Below, in pieces: positions 1 through 6,296 of a DNA stretch of 64,000 nt. The notes beneath the pieces were generated by a model, which was not told the origin of the DNA, did no database searches, and worked only from the letters and a program-made list of their open reading frames with translations. Location: the IMG/VR virus record IMGVR_UViG_3300013113_000858, positions 1-64,000 of that record; one strand, 5' to 3'. This DNA comes from a virus. How positions within the stretch are numbered: the first letter of the stretch is position 1; every line of letters starts with the position of its first letter. The position numbers were made by a program, and so were the translations under genes.

Positions 1-18
1 CGAATCCCATCATTCGCT
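1..18 (+). tRNA. 3' end of a tRNA, Gly-like (cut by window edge)
   Basis: The first bases read as the end of a T loop (1-5), the 3' strand of a T stem (6-10, CCCAT), the 3' strand of an acceptor stem (11-17, CATTCGC) and a T discriminator base (18). The acceptor end CGC followed by T is what bacterial tRNA-Gly usually shows, but without the anticodon the identity is a guess. No CCA is encoded. The 5' part lies before the window. It ends 11 bases before the tmRNA, so the two probably belong to one tRNA/tmRNA cluster. Confidence 0.5.
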
Positions 19-29
19 CTACTTATTCC

Positions 30-272
30 GGGGGTGAACTGGATTCGACTGGGTGTCGAGATAAAGTTGTGCAAGGGTGTATAAGCAAACACTAAAAGGC
101 TTAAAACAATAAATGCAAATGATAATGTTGCACTTTCTTTAGCGGCTTAAGCTAAACGGGGTTTTTACGGTTTTTCCTTGTAACCCAAACAAACCGTGCA
201 AATCGATTTTAACCTTGTATATCACAACCTATTAAAACATTTAGGACGCGGGTTCGATTCCCGCCACCTCCA
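30..272 (+). ncRNA. ssrA: tmRNA (one-piece, compact)
   Basis: Transfer-messenger RNA, which rescues stalled ribosomes and tags the unfinished peptide for degradation. The 5' strand GGGGGTG (30-36) pairs with CACCTCC (265-271), and the third pair is G32-U269, the G-U wobble that alanyl-tRNA synthetase recognises. The conserved CTGGATTCGAC block follows the 5' strand. The T arm is at 248-264 (GCGGG, loop TTCGATT, CCCGC). The discriminator is A272, and CCA is not encoded. The tag frame runs from 115 to 150: GCA AAT GAT AAT and onward to TAA, giving ANDNVALSLAA. The stop codon sits in a small hairpin (TTTAGC...GCTAAA), as in other tmRNAs. At 243 nt it is much shorter than the roughly 350 nt of typical bacterial tmRNAs, so some pseudoknots must be reduced. 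Neighbours are phage genes and a tRNA fragment, so I read it as phage-borne. Confidence 0.93.
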
Positions 273-819
273 TTTTCCATTTCTGAAATTCTTCTTCATT
301 GAGTCCAATCATTTGATAGATCTTTTTCCTTAACTCTTCTTTATCTTCAATCGAGTTGAACCATACCCATGAAATTGTAGATTGATTGGTTTTGATTCTT
401 TTTTCTGTTTCACTTATTGCCTGTTCGATTAGAGAGTAGTCTTCTTCACTTAAAAACTTCAAGTCTATATCGTTTTGGCTTGCCATTTTTATTATTCCCA
501 CCAAATCATCATTATCACCACATTCTGTTAGTTTTTTAAACTGTTCTTCCGCATCTTCTCTCAAGGATGTGTCCGGGTGTAGTATTTTAGCTAAATTTCT
601 ATAAATTTTTTGCACAAGTGGTGATGAGTGGGGGCTTGACTGAGGTTCACACTTTGGTTGCAATTCCTCTTCATTTTGTAAAGATTTTAGGAAACACATC
701 TCATCGTAAAATTCTTTATCAAATTTTTGTGAATATTTTTTAGATAACTCATCCACTTCCTCGGATTCAAGTTCTAGGTATTCTATTTTAAGAGTTATTT
801 TTTTGAAACGCTTTGACAA
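241..819 (-). CDS. J-domain (DnaJ-like) protein
   Basis: 192 aa. Residues about 68-115 look like a J domain: a helix II with YRNLAK, the HPD signature at 81-83, then a helix III with EEQFKKL. J domains stimulate the ATPase of Hsp70 (DnaK), so the protein probably recruits host DnaK to a phage or host client. The acidic, charged N-terminal 50 residues could be the client-binding part. The start is TTG (819-817); no in-frame ATG lies early enough to keep the domain intact, and no good ribosome site is seen. It starts six bases after the protease gene ends, so both are likely one minus-strand transcript. The stop is inside the tmRNA gene: the last 10 or so codons (MEVAGIEPAS) are the antisense of the tmRNA acceptor/T arm, with 32 bases shared. 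This tail is likely not functional protein sequence. Confidence 0.7.
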   Translation of the reverse strand: MSKRFKKITLKIEYLELESEEVDELSKKYSQKFDKEFYDEMCFLKSLQNEEELQPKCEPQSSPHSSPLVQKIYRNLAKILHPDTSLREDAEEQFKKLTECGDNDDLVGIIKMASQNDIDLKFLSEEDYSLIEQAISETEKRIKTNQSTISWVWFNSIEDKEELRKKIYQMIGLNEEEFQKWKMEVAGIEPAS

Positions 820-825
820 GATATA

Positions 826-1683
826 TTAAGTATTAATGAGGGATATAATAACTTCATATTTATCATAATCTTTGAGTAATTTCCGCATTGATTTTCTATA
901 AACCATCATAATTTGATGATTGGTCGTGGCCATACATAAATTTTCAAAACCTCTATAAGCTGAATGGATAGCCCCAACGACTTCTCCCGCACCGTTTAGT
1001 ATTGGTGATCCCGAAGAACCACCCTTAGTCGGAATGGAAAAGGCATAAGAAATTTGTTGACCTCTGTAAGTTTTCATTTTACCCAAAAAGAAACCTTCAA
1101 ATAACGGAATCATACTGGGAGCCCACAAACCCATAGGGGCGGCAATATTGTAATATTTCTCACCAATTAGTGGATCATTTTTGGCTATAGTTAAAGCTGG
1201 TATTGATATTAGTGTCGTTGCTAATATACATATATCAGCCCGCAAGTTATATTCCATAGGAATTGCGGCATAAGCACGGCCTTTGTAATCGTTTAATATA
1301 AATGCGCTTTTTTCTTTTGTTTTCCAAGCGGGATTCCGAGGATTATAATCTTTTACAAAATAATTTATTTGTTTACCAGACATCATTGTGCATACATGGG
1401 CTGAAGTTGCCACAAGTGATATATCTCGGTCGTGACCCACGATAAATCCTGAAGCAGCAGATTTTAAATCTAACTCATATTCTTCTACAACAGTATCAGT
1501 AGTAGACGATGTTTTTGTAACCACAATATTTTTATAAATATCAATCTTAAGGAAGGAGCGTCTCTTATCCCTAAACAGATCACCTGGACCGAGAAGAAAA
1601 GTACCAGTCGCACATGAGGAACATCCAACAAATGTGATGAATAGTGTTAAAACCAGTAATATCTTTGCAACCGCATCTTTCAT
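826..1683 (-). CDS. Trypsin-like serine protease, predicted lipoprotein
   Basis: 285 aa. The N-terminus is a signal peptide (charged MKDAVAK, hydrophobic 8-19) ending in a lipobox-like FVGC with Cys21. Ser at +2 would favour the outer membrane in a Gram-negative cell. The rest is a chymotrypsin/HtrA-type fold with a complete triad: His96 in TSAHVC, Asp150 in RADICIL and Ser224 in GGSSGSP. There is no PDZ domain, unlike DegP. It would act in the periplasm or on the envelope, perhaps trimming host surface proteins or exposed phage proteins. The start ATG (1683-1681) has a strong ribosome site (AAGGGAGA) just upstream. A TATAAATA octamer lies at 1747-1740. First gene of a two-gene minus-strand unit with the J-domain protein. 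A lipoprotein protease is unusual in a phage genome. Confidence 0.82.
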   Translation of the reverse strand: MKDAVAKILLVLTLFITFVGCSSCATGTFLLGPGDLFRDKRRSFLKIDIYKNIVVTKTSSTTDTVVEEYELDLKSAASGFIVGHDRDISLVATSAHVCTMMSGKQINYFVKDYNPRNPAWKTKEKSAFILNDYKGRAYAAIPMEYNLRADICILATTLISIPALTIAKNDPLIGEKYYNIAAPMGLWAPSMIPLFEGFFLGKMKTYRGQQISYAFSIPTKGGSSGSPILNGAGEVVGAIHSAYRGFENLCMATTNHQIMMVYRKSMRKLLKDYDKYEVIISLINT

Positions 1684-1739
1684 GAGAATCTCCCTTGCTC
1701 TTAAAACTAACTATCGAGTAAAAACTAAAACGACCACCC

Positions 1740-1747
1740 TATTTATA
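1740..1747 (-). promoter_or_regulatory. Possible T4-like late promoter (TATAAATA) between divergent genes
   Basis: The minus strand reads TATAAATA followed by GGG, an exact match to the T4 late -10 octamer, 57 bases before the protease start. The plus strand has TATAAATG at 1744-1751, one base off, facing the PhoH gene. The window carries a gp55-like late sigma factor, which makes such promoters plausible. In DNA this AT-rich the octamer is expected by chance about a dozen times over both strands, so only the position makes it worth listing. The rest of the 105-base gap (1684-1788) shows no other clear element. Confidence 0.35.
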
Positions 1748-1788
1748 AATGAGCCCGATAACACAAGGGCAAAAAGCGATAGGTTTAT

Positions 1789-3111
1789 ATGGCAAAAAAA
1801 TTTTATGTTTTAGACACGAGCGTATATCTTACTGATTCTTCTTCAATTTATTCATACGGAAATAATGATATCATCGTTCCGTTAGTGGTATTGGAAGAGT
1901 TAGATAATAATAAAAAAAGACCAAATGGTGTGGGAATAAATGCTAGAAGCATTATCCGTATTTTAGATAAACTAAGAGAAAAGGGGCAATTCCAAAAAGG
2001 AATTAGGATTCGAAAAGGGGCAGGACTGATATTTACTGTTGCACCCGATTTAAATGATCTCCCAGTTGGATATGACCCAGAAATTCCAGATCACCAAATC
2101 ATCGCGACGGCGCTAACAGTTCAAAGAGAGCATCCAAACAAGAAAGTGGTTGTGGTATCTAATGATATTAATTTAAGGATTAAATGTGATGCTATCGGAG
2201 TAGCAGCAGAGGCTTATGCTACCGAAAATGTAATTGAAAAAGGAAACGAACTTTATAATGGTTTTACAAAAGTTCTAGTAGATGATCAGATAATCGATAG
2301 GTTTTATTCTGGTGAAGATATTATTATCTCTGATGTTTCTGACGAAAAAGTCGATCTTTATCCTAATCAATTTATAATGCTTGTCTCTTCTTCCAACGAC
2401 AAGAAGACTGCAATTACAAGATATATGGATCATATCCGACCATTAAAAAAGATTCCTGAATATAAGGATGGTGGCTGGGGAATAACCCCAAAAAACAAAG
2501 AACAAAATTTTGCTATGGATTTATTATTAGATCCTGATTTACCGGTAATATCACTTATTGGTAAGGCCGGAAGCGGGAAAACTCTGTGTGCAATTGCGGC
2601 AGGGTTAGAGCAGGTGATGGGCCAAGATCCGAAATACAATAGGTTAATTGTTTCTAGGCCAATCCAACCAATGGGTAAAGATATTGGATATTTACCTGGG
2701 ACAATGGAGGAGAAAATGGCACCTTGGCTCGCCCCAATTCAAGATAATTTGAGATTTCTTTTTGGAAATGATAACTTAATGTTGGAATCTTATATGGAAA
2801 AGGGGATTATTGAAGTGGAAGCGATCACATACATTCGAGGAAGATCAATTCAGAAATCATTTATTATTATTGATGAATGTCAAAACCTAACACAACATGA
2901 AATTAAAACTATTTTGACTCGCGTTGGACATGATAGTAAGATTATTTTAACAGGTGATATTGAACAAATTGACAATGTTAATATAGATGAGACTTCCAAT
3001 GGTTTAACATATGTGATTGAAAAATTAAAGCCTTACGATGTGACCGGCCATATTACCTTTTTGAAAGGAGAACGTTCGAAAGTCGCAACATTGTGCGCAA
3101 AAGTTCTTTAA
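1789..3111 (+). CDS. phoH: PhoH-family ATPase with N-terminal PIN domain
   Basis: 440 aa, the usual length of PIN-PhoH (PhoH2-type) proteins. The PIN nuclease domain spans about 1-150, with the first acidic residue in VLDTSVYL (Asp9), a second in VLEELDN, and the typical SNDINLRIKC stretch near 125-135. The PhoH helicase/ATPase domain follows at about 230-440, with Walker A GKAGSGKT near 258-265, Walker B FIIIDECQN near 355-363 and sensor LTGD. PhoH2 proteins are described as RNA-unwinding and RNA-cutting enzymes, and PhoH is one of the commonest auxiliary genes of marine phages. The role in infection is not settled. The ATG at 1789 has only a weak AGG upstream. It faces away from the protease gene and opens the long plus-strand gene run. 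Confidence 0.93.
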   Translation: MAKKFYVLDTSVYLTDSSSIYSYGNNDIIVPLVVLEELDNNKKRPNGVGINARSIIRILDKLREKGQFQKGIRIRKGAGLIFTVAPDLNDLPVGYDPEIPDHQIIATALTVQREHPNKKVVVVSNDINLRIKCDAIGVAAEAYATENVIEKGNELYNGFTKVLVDDQIIDRFYSGEDIIISDVSDEKVDLYPNQFIMLVSSSNDKKTAITRYMDHIRPLKKIPEYKDGGWGITPKNKEQNFAMDLLLDPDLPVISLIGKAGSGKTLCAIAAGLEQVMGQDPKYNRLIVSRPIQPMGKDIGYLPGTMEEKMAPWLAPIQDNLRFLFGNDNLMLESYMEKGIIEVEAITYIRGRSIQKSFIIIDECQNLTQHEIKTILTRVGHDSKIILTGDIEQIDNVNIDETSNGLTYVIEKLKPYDVTGHITFLKGERSKVATLCAKVL

Positions 3112-3112
3112 T

Positions 3113-3141
3113 TTTAAAAGTATTGAAAAGTGTGATATTAT
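3113..3141 (+). promoter_or_regulatory. Putative extended -10 promoter for the metallopeptidase gene
   Basis: TTTAAA (3113-3118), a 17-base spacer, then TATTAT (3136-3141) preceded by TGTGA, giving an extended -10. Transcription would begin near 3148 and leave a leader of about 15 bases with no Shine-Dalgarno sequence before the ATG at 3163. It is the first of five such promoters in the window. Confidence 0.45.
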
Positions 3142-3162
3142 ATTTTCAATATTTATTGATAT

Positions 3163-3855
3163 ATGAAAGATTATTTAAAAAACTCTTTTAACAAAGCTAT
3201 GAAAGAAAGAAAAGAATATTATTTATATGATATTCCTATCTATCTTTTGAATAAATTCCCTGATCATATAAATATTGAAAATATTTTACAAGAGTTGACT
3301 GACTACCTTCCCTATGAACTCATCTCTGATTTAGATTCGATGTATGTGGGTGAATTTAAGGAATTCAAAGAAAGAGACATCCAAGCTTTTTTAAAAGATG
3401 GTGCCATCTACATATCTTCTTTTAAAGGAGCCCAAAATATAACTGAAGAAATTATAGTTGGCAATATAATTCATGAAGTCGGTCATTTGGTCGAAGAAAA
3501 ATTTTATTTTGATTTATTTTCTGACTCTAAAATAGAAAAAGAGTATATTGGCAAGAAAAAGAGGCTCGTTGATCTTTTGAGAGCGAACGGTGTATCGTTC
3601 TTGGAAATGGGGCATATGTTCTTTTCTGAAGATATGGTTGATGAGTTGGATGATTTTCTATATAAAACATTGGGATACGATAACTTAATCATTTTAACTA
3701 CAGGTTTGTTTTTATCTCCGTACTCTGTAACCTCAATTCGTGAATATTTTGCAAATGGCTTCGAAGAATATATATTTGGGGATAGAAACTATTTAAAAGA
3801 GATAAGTCCAACCTTGTATAATAAGTTGGATTCGTTAATGGAAACAATTATATGA
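3163..3855 (+). CDS. Zinc metallopeptidase, ATLF-like (anthrax lethal-factor/PPEP type)
   Basis: 230 aa. The HExxH zinc motif is at 104-108 (HEVGH), and a second motif with Glu194 in REYFANGFEEY follows about 85 residues later. HExxH plus a distant E-[YF]-F-A is the signature of the ATLF-like fold found in anthrax lethal factor and Pro-Pro endopeptidases, in which the later Glu is the third zinc ligand. There is no signal peptide, so it should work in the cytoplasm or be packaged in the virion. Candidate roles are cutting a host protein early in infection or processing a phage protein. It has its own promoter, and its last bases overlap the next ATG by four (ATGA). No close relative comes to mind, so the substrate is unknown. 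Confidence 0.72.
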   Translation: MKDYLKNSFNKAMKERKEYYLYDIPIYLLNKFPDHINIENILQELTDYLPYELISDLDSMYVGEFKEFKERDIQAFLKDGAIYISSFKGAQNITEEIIVGNIIHEVGHLVEEKFYFDLFSDSKIEKEYIGKKKRLVDLLRANGVSFLEMGHMFFSEDMVDELDDFLYKTLGYDNLIILTTGLFLSPYSVTSIREYFANGFEEYIFGDRNYLKEISPTLYNKLDSLMETII

Positions 3856-4187
3856 TTAAATTTAATATTACAAAAGATTTGGAAAACAATACTTTAAAAG
3901 TTGTTGCATCTGTTCCTGACGACAAACATCAATGGTGGGTTTGTGAATTGAAGGATGTAGAGTCTTATCTAAGGGAAAACCATATATCTCACGGGAAATG
4001 TATTCACGATGATTATGCTTGTAATCACATGCCTAAGTGGGAAGGTACTTTTTTGTTTGAATTAAAGGAAAAAGAGTCTATTAAAAAAGAAATTCCCAAG
4101 AAAGTGGTTGACAAAACCACATCTAATGTGATATCATCTAACAAAGCTAAAAGAACTAAAAAGGTTGTAAAAGCTAAAGATGATTAA
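3852..4187 (+). CDS. Small protein of unknown function
   Basis: 111 aa, not recognised. The N-terminal 75 residues look folded, with a HQWWVCEL strand and a Cys/His-rich stretch (HGKCIHDDYACNHMPKW, about 49-65) that might bind a metal. The C-terminal 35 residues are lysine-rich and low in complexity (ending KRTKKVVKAKDD), typical of a disordered nucleic-acid-binding tail. It overlaps the metallopeptidase gene by four bases and ends two bases before the nuclease gene, so the three are probably co-translated. Its function could be tied to either neighbour. Confidence 0.7.
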   Translation: MIKFNITKDLENNTLKVVASVPDDKHQWWVCELKDVESYLRENHISHGKCIHDDYACNHMPKWEGTFLFELKEKESIKKEIPKKVVDKTTSNVISSNKAKRTKKVVKAKDD

Positions 4188-4189
4188 AG

Positions 4190-4957
4190 ATGCCACATAT
4201 TTCCTACAGCGCCATAAAAAATTGGGATTTTTGTCCCTTCTATCATAAGTTAACGTATTTGGATAAAGTTAAACTATTCCAAGGAAACGTTTACACTGCT
4301 TTTGGCACCGCACTTCATGAGGCTTGTGAAAAACTTGCCCTTGATAACAGTGTAGATTATGAAAATGTTTTTAAATCTTCTTTTAAAGAAGAACTACAGA
4401 CTCTAAAAGAAATACCAGAAGAACACGCATCTTTAATTTTAGAGATGAAAGAACAAGGTATCGAATTAGCTTCTATGATCTTGAAAGCCTTGAATATAAA
4501 ATTTCCCGATTTTTCAGTAGTTTCCGCAGAAGAAAAAATCATCCAACCGATTAGTGGCTTGGAGATTGAGTATGATTATAAAGGTTTCTTGGACCTTGTA
4601 ATCAAAACCCCTGATGAGAAGTATCATATTATCGATTGGAAATCTTGTTCTTGGGGTTGGGATATCGAAAAGAAGACAAACGCAATTGTGACATACCAGT
4701 TAACTTATTATAAAAAATTTTTTTGTGATAAACACAAAATTGATCCAAAAATGGTAGAAACTTATTTTGGTCTTCTAAAGAGAACAGCCAAGAAAAACAA
4801 AGTAGAATTCTATAGAGTTTCCAGCGGTCCTAGAAAAATCAAAAATGCATTAAACATTTTAAATAAAGCGGTGTATAATATTAACAATAATAACCACCCC
4901 AAAAACCGTTTAAAATGTACAAAATGCGAGTTTAATAAAACGGAGTGGTGCCAATAG
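4190..4957 (+). CDS. PD-(D/E)XK nuclease, Cas4/RecB-like, with Fe-S cysteines
   Basis: 255 aa. The start MPHISYSAIKNWDFCPFYHKL is the typical opening of RecB/AddB/Cas4-family nucleases. The active-site core is GFLDLV (Asp135) followed by IIDWKSC (Asp149, Lys151). One Cys near the N-terminus (about residue 15) and three at the end (CTKC, then WC, 242-254) match the four cysteines that hold a 4Fe-4S cluster in AddB and Cas4. The family cuts single-stranded DNA ends. In a phage it probably serves recombination, replication or DNA-end processing. No cas genes or CRISPR arrays are near, so a CRISPR role is not implied. The next gene starts seven bases after its stop. Confidence 0.87.
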   Translation: MPHISYSAIKNWDFCPFYHKLTYLDKVKLFQGNVYTAFGTALHEACEKLALDNSVDYENVFKSSFKEELQTLKEIPEEHASLILEMKEQGIELASMILKALNIKFPDFSVVSAEEKIIQPISGLEIEYDYKGFLDLVIKTPDEKYHIIDWKSCSWGWDIEKKTNAIVTYQLTYYKKFFCDKHKIDPKMVETYFGLLKRTAKKNKVEFYRVSSGPRKIKNALNILNKAVYNINNNNHPKNRLKCTKCEFNKTEWCQ

Positions 4958-4964
4958 GAGAATA

Positions 4965-6296
4965 ATGGCAGACAAGAAGATAAAAGTCTTAACAATTTCA
5001 GACCATCCCTTATCACCATCCGGCGTCGGAACACAAACTAAATATTTTATTGTAGAGCTTTTAAAAACTGGCAAATTTTCGTTTGTAAGTCTAGCGGGGG
5101 CCATAAAACACGACTCTTACAATCCAACCAAAACCGAAGAATTTGGCGATGATTGGGAAATCCACCCAGTCGATGGCTACGGAAACCCGGACATTATTAG
5201 ATCATTAATCAGGTTTCATAAACCAGATATTCTATGGTTTATGACTGATCCACGATTTTATGGTTGGTTATGGCAAATGGAAAATGAAATCAGATCATTG
5301 GTTCCAATGGTTTATTATCATGTATGGGATAATTATCCTTACCCTAACTTTAACAAGGTCGCATACGATTCCACAGATGCCGTTGTTACAATTTCTAAAG
5401 TAACCTCTGATATTGTAAAAACTGTATCTCCAGATGTGTATGAAGCTCATATTCCACATTCCTGCCCGCCAAACTTGTTTATCAAAACACCGATAGATAC
5501 TCAAAAAAATATGCGCAAGCATTTGTTTGGTGATGATAATCCAGATCGTTTTTTCGTATTTTGGAATTCAAGAAATGCTCGAAGAAAACAGAGTGGGGCG
5601 TTGATTTGGTGGTTCAACGACTTCTTAAAAGAGATTAAAAAAGAAGACGAAAATGCAACTGCCTCATTGGTTATGCATACTGACCCAAAAGACCCCAACG
5701 GTCAGGATTTGTATGCGATCATAAATGAGCTAGGGCTAAACAACAAAGAAGTTATGATCTCCACAGACAAAATCTCCCCTCAAGATCTTGCAGTTATGTA
5801 TAGTGCAGCAGATGTGACAATGGGAATTTCAGATGCAGAGGGTTTTGGTCTTTCTACGTTTGAATCATTAATGTGTGAAACACCGATCATAGTTACAATG
5901 ACTGGAGGGCTTCAAGAGCAAGTGACACCAATAACAAAAATATCAAAAGATATTATGTTAGAGAGGAACGCAGCCAACCCCGGAGCAACAGTGTATGAAC
6001 ATGGAATTGGTATTGAACCCCGAGCAAAATCAGTAATCGGCTCCCAACCAGTTCCATACATTTATGAAGATAGAATTTCTGGTAGAGATATGGTCGAAGC
6101 TTTAACTACGATGTATAACTTTGGACCCGAGAAAAGGCAGAAGCTTGGCGAAGCGGGCCGTAAACATATTTTAACAAATTATAATTATGACAATTATATT
6201 AAACAGTGGGAAAAGGTTATGACCGAAGTACATGAGATAAACGGTTCATGGGAAAATAGAAAGAATTATAAATCTTGGGAGTTGAAAGCAGTATGA
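4965..6296 (+). CDS. Glycosyltransferase, GT4/GT-B family
   Basis: 443 aa, full length for a GT-B enzyme. The N-terminal half has the first Rossmann domain (VLTISDHPLSPSGVGTQTKYF, with a glycine-rich loop). The C-terminal half has the nucleotide-sugar-binding motif SDAEGFGLSTFES near 290-300 and the following PIIVTMTGG. It transfers a sugar from a nucleotide-sugar donor; donor and acceptor cannot be read from sequence. The start ATG has a clear ribosome site (AGGAGA). It is the first gene of the glycan run and overlaps the next by ATGA. Confidence 0.9.
   Translation: MADKKIKVLTISDHPLSPSGVGTQTKYFIVELLKTGKFSFVSLAGAIKHDSYNPTKTEEFGDDWEIHPVDGYGNPDIIRSLIRFHKPDILWFMTDPRFYGWLWQMENEIRSLVPMVYYHVWDNYPYPNFNKVAYDSTDAVVTISKVTSDIVKTVSPDVYEAHIPHSCPPNLFIKTPIDTQKNMRKHLFGDDNPDRFFVFWNSRNARRKQSGALIWWFNDFLKEIKKEDENATASLVMHTDPKDPNGQDLYAIINELGLNNKEVMISTDKISPQDLAVMYSAADVTMGISDAEGFGLSTFESLMCETPIIVTMTGGLQEQVTPITKISKDIMLERNAANPGATVYEHGIGIEPRAKSVIGSQPVPYIYEDRISGRDMVEALTTMYNFGPEKRQKLGEAGRKHILTNYNYDNYIKQWEKVMTEVHEINGSWENRKNYKSWELKAV

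Noticed and set aside
30-272. Integrase attachment site or prophage integration at the tmRNA
   Set aside because: The tmRNA is complete with no duplicated 3' end in the window and no integrase is near; the genes on its right are lytic-phage type.
1752-1773. Possible terminator hairpin (GCCC...GGGC)
   Set aside because: The stem is only four pairs and no T run follows on either useful strand.
3267-3274. TATAAATA late-promoter octamer
   Set aside because: It is inside the metallopeptidase gene; a dozen such octamers are expected by chance in DNA this rich in AT.
4190-4957. Cas4 of a CRISPR system
   Set aside because: No other cas gene or repeat array is in the window; this nuclease type is common in phages on its own.
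6275-6292. TTG start for the double-module glycosyltransferase
   Set aside because: ATG at 6293 has the ATGA overlap and the GGGAG site; TTG adds six unconserved residues.
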